From: Owenia fusiformis
Taxonomy: Eukaryota > Annelida > Polychaeta > Sabellida > Oweniidae
Direction: 5' to 3'
Assembly (NCBI GenBank): GCA_903813345.2
Contig: CAIIXF020000006.1
Location: 1,614,001 to 1,678,000 of the forward strand
DNA length: 64,000 bases
The translations under genes were made by a program, and so were the position numbers. Positions 11,001 through 23,400 of the stretch are shown here, piece by piece (within the stretch, counting starts at the first letter, position 1; each line of letters starts with the position of its first letter). The notes under the pieces were generated by a model. The model worked only from the letters and a program-made list of their open reading frames with translations. It made no database searches and was not told the DNA's origin.

Positions 11001-13549
11001 TAAGATGATTTACTAAAAAATTAACATTGGCAGATGTGTTCCCGTGGCAAAAGTACATATTTCCTGAAAGTTTTCAAAATTACCCTCACTTCGAGGCCTA
11101 AAATTGTCTGCTAGTTGGCCAGAGACCAATATTCTAGCAGAATTTGAGAACAGAATCGATTTTTTCGTTCTGCGTAGGGCAAACAATGATTTGAAATCTC
11201 TTTCAACCATTCTGTGAGTATAAGAATGGTCATAAGAGGCCCGTGGAGGGTCATGAATGAAAGAAAGCCCTCTGAAATTCCGTCAAAATTGCAGGTTATT
11301 TCTTCATTTTTTGCTAAAATTACATGATTTTCAGGGCCCTTATCTCAGTGAAATTGCTACCATTTAGCGATTTTTCATTTTTACAGGCTAGATACACGTG
11401 TCAGGTCGACAGAAACAGTAAGCATGTGTGATTTTTAAATTGCTACATTGTAGCAATATTTATTTCAAAATACAGGTGTGAGAGAAACTGCAATTTAGTT
11501 AGATTTGGGCGAAAATGGACAAATTTCAGTCAAAATCCTCGGGACACAGGGCCTTTGTCTTAGATTTAGTCAATGATGCAACTCTTAGTAGAAAGTGTGC
11601 CATATAGGGAATGAAAGCTGTTTGTCAGACGTATCATTTTCTTCAATAAACTCAGAGATAGTCAGGTTAGATTTGAGACGTCACAGTGGCAAAGTTAGAC
11701 TAGCATATTTAGACGTATTTGGGGTAGGGCAAATTAACCCTTTCTAGCCTAAATGGATAAATTTTTCACATATTCAGCCAGTTCCGACGTTTTTATGAAT
11801 TTTTGAACTAGAAATGATATTTTCTGCCAAAAAAAGTTGCAGAGACAAAAATCAGTGTGATGTCATAAAACATTAAGGTACGAGGTTCCATATCCATCCG
11901 CCAAAAGGTATGATAGTATATAGTCCATTTAAAAACTCGTGGTATTGTTCTAAATAACGCCATAGTTGGCTTCTAGGGTTGGCTTCTATTTGGTATCAAA
12001 ATAAAGAGGAGGAGTTCAACTTTCATTTGAATTACGAAAATAGCGACGTAGGTCAAAAATAGTTCCGACGTAAGCATGTTTACTACGCGTTTGCCCATCA
12101 TATCAGAATTGAGGAAGTGGTAGCAAACGCGAGTCACAATAAATGGACGCTGATATCTCAAAAAGTAACCTGACTCCCTATAATTTGATGTAGATCAATC
12201 GAACCCCTATATGAACAGGTACATTTTGATATATAACACTATGGGGGGGGGGTAAGCGTTTTATAGTTGGTCACGAACGCCATATGTGCAAAGTATTGGT
12301 ATGAATTTTCGAATTTGGTGTTGGATTACGGTACTCATACCCCAATGCTGCCTTAAGATAAGACAGTGTCGGCCTCAAAAAATTTTTGGGCACATTTTTT
12401 TCTTTGCCCACCCAAGGGGCACCTGACCCCCCCCCCCAGATCCGCCAGTGGCTTTAAAAGTATTGTTCCTTTTCTCAAGTTCCATTTACCTCGGCTTCAC
12501 CTTAAAGGCAGTTTGCATTCAGCAGGTCTAATTAAGTTTTTAAATATAATGTTAAATTGCAGTTAGAACCTGTGAAAAATGGAATAATTTATGGAATTTT
12601 GTATTATTCAAATATTTTACGATTCAAACTCTGCCAATATTACATTAATGTTATCACTTTAAATGTATGACTTACATTTTGTGCCCCGTTCGCAAGGTTT
12701 TCCACATCTTCCAAATATATCAATGGCTATATATTTCTGTAAATTCTTTACAAACTGCATCCGATTATTAACTGTTTCACAATTACTTACAACCCAGAGG
12801 ACACTGGCACCTTTATCTGTTTTATTACGTCTATTTTCCATGTAATAATTCTTCGAACTTGTTAGTTTAGACCTTAATATTCTTGGAACATATTTGCCAT
12901 ATGGCAAAGGCACATCTGAGCTTTGTTTGTACGTTGCTGTCAGGTTATAGAAACCATCCAAGAGTTTTGCGTATTTTGTGAAGTAATTCCTCGTTGGATT
13001 TTCTATTGAGAAAAATATGTAGTTCTGCCAAGAGAATCGGATCTGGGGAATAGGGTCACTAATCTTAAAGTCACTGCCCCACTGATGGAATAAGACTGCG
13101 TCACTTGATGCTATCCCTGCTCTAGATTTATCATAATGGAAACTACAGTGCTTTATAGAACAGTTAGACGTTTTCAGCGCAGGTTTTGTTTTGATATAAA
13201 ATCTCGTCTTGAAAAATGTAGTCCATATGAGAATTTTGATTTCTCTATCTTTCTTAGGTGCTGTCTTCTTGGCTTTTGTCTCCTGTATTCCCATGGCCAA
13301 GGCATTGTTTTTTAGTTCATCAGTAGCATTGTACACTTTGTATCCTCTATTTCTTAGTACCGTCAGTGCGTGAGTTTTGTGTGGTAATTGACGACGTTGA
13401 GTTTTGTCCATATCATATGTCTTCTTTATATTTAGAGGTTGGATGTGTTGCACTGTCAGGGAAATTGTTGAATTGGCTATAAGAAGCAGCGTAATCACCA
13501 TTATAGTGAATGTTAGACAAGAGACAAAAACTGGGAACAAATTCTGTAA
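7665..13549 (-). CDS. Alpha-1,3-fucosyltransferase-like gene (GT10), two visible exons
   Basis: This gene encodes a GT10-family fucosyltransferase, a type II Golgi enzyme that moves fucose from GDP-fucose onto N-acetylglucosamine-containing glycans. Exon 13549-12676 joins exon 8083-7665 in phase 1, rebuilding the Cys codon. From the ATG at 13501 the protein would be 414 residues. Visible features are a hydrophobic signal anchor at the start, a stem, several N-glycosylation sequons, the YKQSSDVPLPYG motif near 190-202, VVSNC near 236-241, GRCG near 264-267, and FYMALENADCKDYITEKLW at the start of the last exon. The C-terminus has the CxxC pair expected in the family. The open frame continues upstream to an acceptor-like TTTTGTTACAG at about 13550, and the hydrophobic segment also extends there, so a short 5' exon probably supplies the real start. 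Acceptor specificity cannot be read from sequence. Confidence 0.9.
8084..8990. repeat. Minisatellite, ~15 units of 60-68 bp, copied from a splice acceptor
   Basis: Each unit has the consensus order ACAGGACCAGTGTAAACAT, TATGGTTGAGC and TCTGAAAGTATA or TCTGAAAGTGTAGACAGTTA. Units recur near 8131, 8191, 8257, 8320, 8384, 8444, 8509, 8569, 8633, 8693, 8757 and 8817. Degenerate units lie to about 8990. From about 8384 two variants alternate, giving a ~124-bp higher-order period. The unit touching the exon supplies the real acceptor (minus strand ...CTATACTTTCAG). All other units therefore carry an acceptor-like CTTTCAG inside the same intron. Confidence 0.9.
9000..12240. other. Fucosyltransferase intron, no gene seen
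   Basis: This AT-rich stretch is the rest of the 4.6-kb intron (8084-12675). Short open frames here have no recognisable similarity. It includes the perfect 16-bp palindrome GACGAGAATTCTCGTC (10501-10516). A G run lies at about 12242-12251 just beyond it. Confidence 0.6.
12427..12451. repeat. Poly-C tract plus GATCCGCCAGTGG motif
   Basis: Eleven C (12427-12437) are followed by AGATCCGCCAGTGG. The arrangement matches the tract and motif near 2053-2103. It is probably an end fragment of a dispersed transposon lying in the fucosyltransferase intron. Confidence 0.45.
12676..13549 (-). CDS. Fucosyltransferase exon with signal anchor and most of the catalytic domain
   Basis: This exon holds the transmembrane anchor, stem and N-terminal part of the GT10 domain. 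It ends at the consensus donor GTAAGT (12675-12670) in phase 1. Reading through the donor would end after only six more codons. The first in-frame ATG is at 13501-13499. The bases upstream resemble a splice acceptor, so the left limit used here is the putative acceptor junction. Confidence 0.85.
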
Positions 13550-14409
13550 CAAAATATAACAATTTTCAGATACATTATCCTCGAGGTGTTAAAAGGATCG
13601 TCAATTTTCTCCCTTTTATTGCACAAGATTTTAAGGAAATTATAAAGTTTCCAGTACTTTGGCTTTATCATCGGGCTTCATGGAATATCACTTGTGCAAA
13701 ATTCACCTCAATATTCACCTCAATAGAATTAAATATTTGTATGATATTAGGTTTTCAAACCTCATCGCATTTCAGCGCTGTTCCACTTTCAGAGGTTATT
13801 AGTACTATTACTATGTATGATAACGTTTTATCTTTTAAAGTCGATAATAAAGCCCCATTCAAAGGATTTTATTCTAGGGTCAGAATATGCTTGTTGTCTT
13901 GAAAATATGACTGCTTTGAATCATGGTTTAATTAAATTAATACATCATTGAATTAGCCCCTCGGATACAGTTCATAATAATCAACTTTAGTGTGTCAATA
14001 GTCTTACATTTTTGAATGAAATGTTGTTCATATTTTTCATAGTCACGAGTCTTTTGTTCTAGTTTGACATCATGTCCTTCCACTGTAACCTCGTATAATT
14101 CAAATTCTCATTTGAACCTCAAAAATGATGTGAAATGCGAGAAAGAGGTGGTTTTGGAAATAAACGATCAGACAATTAGCCTATGTGATCATAATCGGTA
14201 AACATGTTAACTCTCTCGCAATATTATTTTCAATTATACAGACTTCCTGGTCTTCGCTGTCCATCTCGACGCTTTTTTCTTTATTTCTTTTCAAAGCACC
14301 ATTTTTGGTGTAGGAAGCTATTTTGAACATAAATGTTTTTGAACAATGATATTTTCTTTGTGCCTTTGTGCCACGATGTATCACTAACACCATTTGCACA
14401 GTGTCTATC

Positions 14410-14687
14410 CAGGCCCCGCTGACATCGCGAGCAATGATCGAGCTCATGTTAGAAGCGGGGTCTCGAGAGATAAGATAAAATTGAAATAGCAACATTTCAA
14501 TGGAACTTTAGTACGTGAAACTCAGTACAACTTTATTTCATAGGACAATGGCAATTGCAGGGCAACGACGTTTTTCAATTTTCGTACAACTGTATTTTAT
14601 CATACCTCTCAAGGCCCCGCTTCTAATTATGAGCTCAATGCTCGCTATGTAAGCGGGATTTTGCTCGCGATATACGGGGCCTGGAAA
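14410..14687. repeat. Inverted repeat with GC-rich CCAGGCCCCG ends
   Basis: The left arm (about 14410-14470) carries CCAGGCCCCG, ATCGCGAGCA, GAGCTCAT and AGAAGCGGGG in order. The right arm (about 14607-14687) carries the same blocks inverted, with about 20 extra bases. The spacer is about 137 bp. The GC content stands out from the AT-rich surroundings. It is probably a small MITE. I see no gene in 13560-14400. Confidence 0.7.
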
Positions 14688-15002
14688 GTCACCGTGACTT
14701 GGCATTCAATTCATAGTACATGTTAGTATTGATTTAATCGTATTGCTTGTCAATGCTCATAATAGATGAGCAAAAATTAATTACATTTTTACAATACTCA
14801 GTGGTAATTTGAAAAAAAAGTTTTCAGAAAATTTATAACTAGAAATCGGCAACTCCACGGAGTAGCAAATCCCAACATACAGTATATATAAATCATGAAT
14901 ATGTACAATCACAATGTAATATTTACCATCTACTCTCCTTCAAAAAATATTTGAGATCATTATTGTTGTATCAAGTAACCATACTTTAATGATATCTGTA
15001 AT

Positions 15003-15200
15003 GGCGAATTCCTGCTTTAAGCAGCCATTTTGAATTTTCCGAGGCACAAATAAGAAAAACAATACCATTATTGCAATACACTCTAAAATTCCTTCAATTT
15101 GAGTATAATTTTAGCCATACTTCTAAGAGATCTGAAAACCATTGCGAAATCCCACATTAGGCGGCCATTTTGAGTTTTACGAGGCCCGAATCAGAAAAAT
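15003..15200 (+). repeat. Two-copy ~142-bp tandem repeat beside a LINE fragment
   Basis: A block with GCGGCCATTTTGAGTTTTAC, GAGGC and AGAAAAA at about 15145-15200 resembles the block at about 15003-15058 (GCAGCCATTTTGAATTTTCC, GAGGC, AGAAAAA). The second copy runs directly into the reverse-transcriptase reading frame, so it may mark the junction of the truncated element. Confidence 0.6.
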
Positions 15201-15735
15201 ACCTTTTAATAATGAAAATGTCCCTGCTCTGCTTTTTGCAGATGATATCGTCCTTTTGGCTGAATCTGAAGGGGAATTGAACAAAATGTTGCAAATTGCA
15301 AATAAATTTTCACTAAAATGGGGCATTAAATATAGCCCAAAAAAGTCAAAAGTAATGGTGATAGGTAAGCGCATCAATAAAGAAAAGATTTGGCATCTTG
15401 GTGATCTTCAACTAACTGAAGTTCAAAACTATAAATATCTGGGGGTCTACTTTGATAGGACATTAAAGGACACCTATCACATAGATGCCTTCCTTAAGTC
15501 AAAAGCTAAACGCATGCACGGCATGTTGTGTTCAACTCTGAGTAAACACTGTAATGCAAAACGCATAAGCTTTGGTGATACTATATATAATTCAATGTTT
15601 GTACCTGCAATTTTGCATGGTTGTAGTACCTTATGTTTTATGTTTTTGATAGCTTGCCAAGTGTCCATTCTTTAAAAACAATAGAGAAACAATGTACTTT
15701 CCTTTTGATAGAACCACACATTCTTTAAAATAAAC
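15175..15735 (+). pseudogene. Non-LTR retrotransposon (LINE) reverse-transcriptase fragment
   Basis: The frame encodes the polymerase core of a non-LTR reverse transcriptase: ALLFADDIVLLAE with the FADD catalytic box at 15235-15246, then the conserved KYLGVYFD block. The upstream palm and endonuclease domains are absent, so it is 5'-truncated. The original frame ends early at 15675. The family-like continuation (LPSVHSLKTIEKQ) is found in another frame, indicating a frameshift near 15630-15645, and it then stops near 15730. This is a dead copy. The clade cannot be assigned from this fragment. Confidence 0.85.
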
Positions 15736-15874
15736 CACAGCTCATTCTATCTATGTGTTGCTACCTACAAGTGGGGTTTAATTATAAATTGCCTTGTCCT
15801 ATATCAAAAGAATTATCGCTTATATTGTAAGTTAAAAAAGTATGCATCACTAATACAGTATTGTGACCTACTTT

Positions 15875-16500
15875 GACTACATTGACCTTCGACCTTAAAC
15901 ATTTTACTTTCTGGGACCTCATTAGCTCTTTTGTGATTAAGCTGACCTACATTTGAATTCAAAGGTCACTGAAGGTCAACCAAAGGGCAGTTCTCAAATT
16001 CAAATTCAGATTTCAGCTCCTAAGACTTTGTATACGATCTAAAGAAATTTGGTCAATTTGAAGCAAGTTAAAAAAATCATTTCCCTTCAATATCTCAAAA
16101 TCTTGGACAATTTTGTATAGACGACAAATTCTATTACTTATATAAAAGTATTAGACATATGTGTACAAAATTTCAACCCAGAATCTTTACTGTTGAACTT
16201 GGTTTAGATAGCAGAGATTTTGACCTTGACCTTTCACCTTGGAAATCTTACTTTTCAGACGTCAATAGGTATTTTGTGATTAAGCTGACCTTTTTAATTT
16301 AAAAAGTCAGAATAAAAATCAAGCTTTTTACCTTTCCAAGGTCACTGAAGGTCTACCAAAGGTCAAAAAGCTATCACAAATTCAATACTTATTAGTATAC
16401 AAAATTTAAGACAAAAATGATGAAGTATAGTGAGACACTTAAAATTTTGATTTGATCCAGATTTTGACTTTTGATCTTGACCGATAAAAATTAAAATTCC
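15875..16500. repeat. Diverged ~320-bp repeats rich in TGACCT / AGGTCA
   Basis: The blocks TTGACCTTCGACCTT (about 15900) and TTGACCTTGACCTTTCACC (about 16220) recur about 320 bases apart. Each is followed by TTTTGTGATTAAGCTGACCT and then by AAGGTCACTGAAGGTC. A third weaker copy starts near 16460. The many hexamers match nuclear-receptor half-sites, but they sit inside a repeat, so a regulatory role is only possible. Confidence 0.65.
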
Positions 16501-16589
16501 TTTACCGCCAAGTTCAGCTCAGGTCCCTATTTTCGGGAGCATAGAGTGGATAGTGAAAACTGTCGGGTCTCCTAATAAAAAGAAACTGA

Positions 16590-16690
16590 TATGAAAGGAT
16601 AAAATGAAATGTGCATTTTCGGTATATTCATATAACAAAAATTACACACACAATTGTACATTCAGTTTGTAATACTCAATTTAACACCAT
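16590..16690. repeat. Fragment resembling the copy A 5' flank
   Basis: The text GCATTTTCGGTATATTCATA, TAACAAAAATTACAC and TGTACATTCAG resembles about 1835-1890, upstream of copy A. Here it lies just downstream of copy B, between the two genes. It may be a relic of a duplication junction or of another lost gene copy. Confidence 0.45.
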
Positions 16691-16815
16691 GGTGATGAAA
16701 CGGTTCATTGGACATCTGTAGCTAGCGGCACTCAGTAATTAAATCTGCCAGATTCTCAAAGCTGACACTCCCACCTTTCAAATGGTATATTGGAATCATC
16801 GGGCAAATTGTGATA

Positions 16816-16821
16816 TTTATT
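16816..16821 (-). terminator. Polyadenylation signal AATAAA for copy B
   Basis: AATAAA on the minus strand lies about 53 bases past the TAA stop at 16876-16874. That would give a very short 3' untranslated region. No other strong candidate lies closer. Confidence 0.45.
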
Positions 16822-16873
16822 TTTCATATTTCCATTGGACTGGACTGAACCTCTCGTCCAGTCGTTACACAGT

Positions 16874-17496
16874 TTAAAAGTCTGTACCATTCAGACCCGT
16901 TAGATAATACGAACATAACTGCTCACTGTCACCAGAAATTCTTTTCAATTTTAATCCTAGAAACCTCATCTCGCTAATCGATCCATCTGATTCTGTAAAC
17001 CCAGCAGAATGACCCCCAGTATACCAGTAGTGGAACATATCATCAAGGCCCTTTAGCCAAAACTGATGCGCCTGTCCTTCTTTGGGATAAGCAAACATTC
17101 TACCCCACCCTAAAGCAAACTGGAGTACTTCAACATCATCTTCGGTTCTATTTAAAGTCATGGACAAACATCCAGCTCCTTCTTTGCCAAATACACCAGT
17201 GTATTTATCAAGTGGTAGAGCCGGGACCACGTCCTCTGGGATAGCTTGAAATGATGGTATCCCCACTGGCTCACCCCACGGTGCGGGAAATGTACAAGCA
17301 GTTGTGTTGTTAAGATAACTTGGCAATTCGAGCAATGTGTCAAGAATGTATTCCTGAATGACTGTTTCTGCAACCCATGAGACGTCTGTATACGGACCAT
17401 TCAAACCAGTGTAGATACCGATGTTTAATTCAGGAACATACGTCATCAGAGTGTCACATCCGCCGTGGCTTCCGGTATGCTGGACCAATTGGAAAC
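16874..17496 (-). CDS. Copy B exon 7 (HTG motif and C-terminal domain)
   Basis: Acceptor TTGTTTAG completes Gly352, then FQLVQHTGSHGGCD with the third catalytic motif H358-T-G360. The domain after about residue 385 (LDKYTGVFGKEGAGCLSM) matches the accessory C-terminal region of this family. N-glycosylation sequons NTT, NRT and NGT are present. The TAA stop is at 16876-16874. Confidence 0.93.
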
Positions 17497-20400
17497 CTAA
17501 ACAATACAGGCACAAATAATATACTTAACAACACTCTGTTGACACGAAATTCATATTTGTACAGATACCCCAATGAATTTAGATGTGTTTGATTGAACAA
17601 TCGTTTTTCTAAAAATGATTTACCTGATACCATGATCCTGTCAATTATCTAAAACTATTGCTAGGTGTGATCTCTTACAACCACTGGTCCCCACCTGGTT
17701 CATCCATTTTGTTATAAAGACGTCTTAATAACCAGGTAGGGACAAGTGATATTGGCCTCGAGATAAACAATGCAATTTACCTCGGTAGTAGCGATGCCAC
17801 GAGGCCATGCCGTATGACTGTGTCTGGCTTGTACTTGGGAAGTCGGGTCTCAAAGAATAACCATCGGCGACTTTCACGTATGGTAAAGGGTAAAATATTT
17901 GTGGTGACAATACCTCTTTCATTAGATCTGGGTTCACATGCTGAAATGAAAACATCCAATTGTGAATATTTTATACAGTTATAATGGTTCTTTTAGGGGG
18001 TATTGTTTTTTATGGATAACCCTGCAGGATCTGAAGATATGATCGAATAAAATTTAAAATAGAGTTATTTATAATGCATTACATCCAAAGTAATCCGTTC
18101 TCACAAAAGGCCATTTGATCGAAAAGCTTCGAATAACCGCATATGTTTGAAAGCTGCAGACCAAGTTTTAAAGGTTTTTAATATAATTCCTGCAACAAGG
18201 GCCGAAGAGAATCCTGTTTCTTCTTAGGAAGGCAGGCTACACTAACTCATTGGATCAACAGAGAATTCTCAATTTTAGTTGAGAATTTCTTTTGAGATAA
18301 TAAACAACATTCATCGTCTTTATGCCCCACTACACAACTTTTGATGCCGTCACACAAAGGTCACATGACCCATTTTGCCCAGTCTTCTTTATTTGTTCAA
18401 AACGATTTCAAAAAGATCGGTTGACTTTGCAGACAGGGATTTTGGTTGATTATGCCAACTGTACAGTACATACTTGCGTCCCATCTTCTAATTTGCCTTC
18501 TCTAAGAACGAATCTTAGATATTTTGCAAGATCATCTGCGGTGCTGGCCAATCCCCATCCACCAACATTCTGGGCATTTCGACTAAAATAGAACCCAATA
18601 TTAAATAGCATCAATTATTTTACGACATAAGCGATGATCCTGTCGATATCAAAGAACATAATAGGCGCGTTTGGTGAAAAACTTTGAGATGCTTTTTTAT
18701 TAGTTCTAGACTAAACTGATATAAAGGGTGGGCCAAAAAACCAATACCCAAATTAAAATGATGAATATGTTAAACCATTCCATGTCAGATTATATATCAT
18801 TTTAAAAGAATAATCAATTCTTAGCAATATGATACCATACGCAAGAGGCTAAATTGCCACCAGGGGTGTCATGAATGACTAAAAAATAATTCACTGCGGA
18901 TTTCAAAAAGGCGGAATTCGAAAATGGAGGGAAACTCAAATTCTAGCACCTTCAAAAGAGGTACATTTATACAAGTTCAGTGCTAAATTCACCCATAATA
19001 CTTATATATTTTTAATTAACTATCAATTGTGCATAACCCTTAAATAAATTTATAATGATGTAGTCCAGCATATTTAGTGCAGCTGTAACTGTAATATTGG
19101 GGGGGGGGGACATTTTGGACACCCCTGAAATGACGGCTTTTTCAATCGGATGGTGTCATATTGTTAGAAAATGATTTATCTTTAAAATGATGTAGAATAC
19201 ATGGCATGGTTTAACACATATAATTTGATATGATCATATCATACTTGGGTATTGTTTTTGGCCCAACCTGTATTTAATAATATTATGTTTTACGGGTGTT
19301 TTCGAGTGCAATAAGGCAACGACATGACAAAATGTCAATGAGCTAAGAGAAACAGCAACTGAAATAATTTCATGAAATAAGATGATATTAAATATTGTGA
19401 ACGTTTTACTGCTGAGTTCTAAATATTATTAGTCGTTGTTTTATATACATCTATATATGCAACGTCCAAGAGAAATATGAGGTGTCTTTCAAACGAATTC
19501 AGTTAACATTTACCTAATGTAGCTCCTTTTTGTTTTTAACAATGTCCCATTAGGTCCAGGTTGATATCCGGTAGCATAACTCTCATCATATCGCGCCTCA
19601 TTAATTGTATTAGAATGAATCATGCCCAGTGGGTCAAATAGTTCATCTCGAAATATTTTTTCAATCGATTTATTCTCCATTAACTCAAATGCTTTATCAA
19701 GAAAAAGAAATGCATCGTTTGAGTAGTGGAATCCTCGCCTTATTTCGTCCACAACCGGGTAATGTTTTACACTCCTGAAAAAACGAATCTTTCATTTGTG
19801 TCATTGTATGGGACAGGGCTGTTCCTCCACACACCAGGGTACATAGGAACTTTTATCCCATGATTCGTCACATTTTGAATTTTAGCCATAAATCTTATAT
19901 TGCAGTACACAAAACAATACCCAGACAGTAAATTGATACGCCCAAAGTAAAAAATCAAGACAGTTTTTAAACTGTACCTTCGCCATTGCATAACAATGCT
20001 CTAATAAACTACTTAGGGAAATGTGTAATGAGGTGTTAAAACAGATTTTCTGTAATGTTTCATGGATACTTTTTGGTTTACAGGCAATTTATTGGTGGGG
20101 CGTGCAGTTTTTCAAGATGTTTTTCATAATACCTTAAAAGGTCATACTTCGTCATCGTAAACCATAACCAACTACTATCTGGAAAACCCAACCCATGAGC
20201 ATGTGAAACTATATCCTGAAAATAAAGTGCGAGTTTAGAAATCAAGAATATATTAAGTGTAAGTATCATACATGAACATATCGTAATTATTGCCAACTGA
20301 AATATTTACTTTAGAATAACTTTGTTTGTTATACATGTACATGGAAGGCACTAGATCTACTATATGTACCATATTACATGTATGTACCATGTACCATGGT

Positions 20401-23400
20401 GGGTACTGATTAGAGGTAACGAAGTTCAGCCCGCGCACCTGTTAAAAAGAGCCCACTACGATTAACATATCCTTTTCTTCCTCCATTTCTTCCAAATCTA
20501 AAAGGCAACCTTTTGGGAAATCACGCTTGACAATCTAAGTATGAAAAGACATTCAAAAAGTAGATATTTGACCCATTGGGTTTAGTGTCAAAATGTACCT
20601 TACACATTTCTATAATCTGCCTAAGAATCTACATTGCTTGTTAAAATCCCCCATAACTTCAAAAATCTCCAAGCGATTTGCTTCAAAAACAGGAATCAGA
20701 AGAACAATATCAATACTATTTCACGTGTATTATCTCATGGAAATTTATCAAAAACTGATTAACCTCCCCTCGCTTTTTGACATTTTTGTTATCAAGTAAT
20801 ATAATGTTCTAGATGATATCAAAATTTAAAAAACGTATGTCTTAAAATCTAAACTTGATTACTGAAGGATTATCCGCTTAGTGAGAGTTGGACCAACTTT
20901 GGCGGAAAATGGGCATGAGTTGATATTTTGACAGTGAGGTTGATTTCATCAAGTCCTGAATCGGCAAATCGATGGCAATATACATGTAATATCATTTTAT
21001 CGAGTTGCAGTCTCGTTTTGGGTAGACATGCAAGGTCGGACAGCATCGCATCTATCCACCTAATATATAGGTTTTATCACCAAATTATAATATTGCCCAA
21101 CATATGGAATTTATGAGGCGTACATTCAATAACAGTTTACACTAAAGTAATTCTTCAAGAGAATAGTTTAATGTTTACCAACCCTTATTGTCACGATTTT
21201 CTCTGCCGTTTTGTCGGACAGTTCCAAATAATCACCAAGTAACTCTTTGATGGTCGTGTCAAATGTATATCTGGAATGAAATATGACATATTAAGTTCCT
21301 ATCTATATTCATACTAGAGAAATCATAAAACACATTTACCAGATACTTTGTGTATTGGCCTCGTCATATTAACACTTATTTATTTCAAGAGAAGATGCTA
21401 CTTTAGTGAGAAACAAATTGATCCAAAACAATAATGTTGCCCAGTTTGAAACAGAAAATTTGTCCACTATTCTAATGGGGAATTTAATTGGAAAATAACA
21501 CACTTCTTTGGATCCCAATGGAAACTGACTGAATTATCAACAGAAGTCAAAGGTATGAAAAGAACAGGGAATTATGCATTAACCGATCTGTATATCATAA
21601 ACAGATTCTTTCAAACCTCACTTTTGATGTTTTAAAAAAAGCTCTTTGAGTTACCACTCTTGATCGTTTTGGATTCTAGAACATGAGCATTGTTTTGTTT
21701 TAAATCATGTAATGTATGCTTTCAATAGTCACAGGCTGGTATCGAAAAATTTGTCCGCTGTGACGGAGCATGCTATTTTGCATAGGAACACTAAGAAACC
21801 CACACAATTTATTTTTTACTCATATGTTTCGCTATACCAAAGAAAGTTTCTTACTCCATGCAATGGGTATATCATTTGCGGGTAACTTTAACTTTTGTTT
21901 GAAGTCCAACAACGCTAAGAGTAAAAGTTATTGAAAACGGTGCCGGGGTATCATACTCCAAAATGTACCATTTCTTTTATTTCTTTTTAATGGTACAATA
22001 TAGTGACACGATAATATTTACATATGTTTTCAGCATAACTCTGAAGGTATTAAAGATATCTTGATGTATTGGGTATTTTAAATATTTTTTATAAAAAATA
22101 ATGTTTACATTTTTTGTCAGCTGTGACGGAGCAGTTTTAACTGTGAACTACGTTAAGAATTTAAGATTCAAATTGTATCTTTTAAACGTACCCTTAGAAG
22201 AGAGAACGTCCCAAATCACTTTCCTGAATTATGACAAGTAGCCTCTGGTGATCTGGGGTAATGTAAATCTGAGATATAAAGACGACCATTCTTAGCATTT
22301 TTCGGAGGTTTGTACTGAAATCAACATGAATCAACATGGTGTAACTCAACATAATATTTCTAATACGTTTTCGCCAAGACGTCTTAGAATGTCACATGTA
22401 GTGTAAATTGTTACGCAGAATATGGCATACATTCATGGTTGCGCGGTATTTGTGATACGGGTGAATATGCCATACTCACCTGTGGTATATGAATATATGA
22501 TGCATTGAATTCAGTGAATACCCGATACTCACCTTCAGAATATGTCACACTCACTTGCGGGATATGCCATATACAGCAGGTGAATATGACATATTCCGCA
22601 GGTGAATATGACATATTCCGCAGGTGAAAAACGTGATACAGAAAGACTTGGTTTGATTGGTTGCGAGAATCGACTCTGAATGTAAAACTACGCTGGATTA
22701 CCAATACTGTCAGTGCGTCGAGTACTAATATATGAATCCTGGATTGATTGGGTAAGTTTATTACGTGAGATTGGTGAGTGATACTTCTGCATACGTTGAT
22801 GTATTCGATAAACTGTACTGTTGATTCAGTAATCATTATAATAATTTATAAAGTTTTACTTGTTCGTTCAATCGATGCAATTGACAATTGCATACTTCCG
22901 TATCACGTTCTCATTGGTTAGTGTGTATGCAATGTACCACAGGTGAATCTGTCATACACCGCAAGTGAATATGGCATACTCGTTGCGGAATATGGCATAT
23001 TTTTGTATCGTGTTTACCGCGTAACATAAATAAGGATAATATGAATTTATTCGAAATAGCGCACAGACATCCTGCATTCCGACAGATGTATAACCTTTTA
23101 CCACATAATATTACTGTATATAAGTTACCATAAAAAATGACCATGTCAGGTGATGGATACACAGTAGGCACAACGAAAGGCAAATACCCTATACTGAAAT
23201 AGAGTTGACTATCATTTTCATGAGTTACCATGCATAACTTGGATTACAGTACAAACTGAGAAAAGAAGCTTAAAGAGTGGTCGTATATACATCTCAGAAT
23301 TTGAATTGTGTACTTTTATTCCGTTTTATTTTTCAGAATACTAAATACGAAAGAGATTTGATACGCTCCCTCCTCTAACGTGTAGTTATAAAGAGATATA

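Noticed and set aside
13501-13552. Start of the fucosyltransferase at 13552
   Set aside because: The codon there is TTG, not ATG, and an acceptor-like CAG overlaps it. The true start is the ATG at 13501 or lies in an upstream exon.
14181-14495. 104-codon minus-strand frame
   Set aside because: No recognisable family, and it overlaps the GC-rich inverted repeat at 14410.
15142-15675. Intact host gene encoding a polymerase-like protein
   Set aside because: It is a truncated and frameshifted LINE reverse-transcriptase fragment.
19767-19991. Open frame that could be an extra exon of the beta-lactamase-like gene
   Set aside because: It lies in intron 3; exon 3 and exon 4 join in phase across it, and its frame runs out of phase through the real acceptor.
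22411-22836. 141-codon minus-strand frame
   Set aside because: It translates a short-unit satellite; the repeated peptide pattern follows the DNA repeat and resembles no protein.
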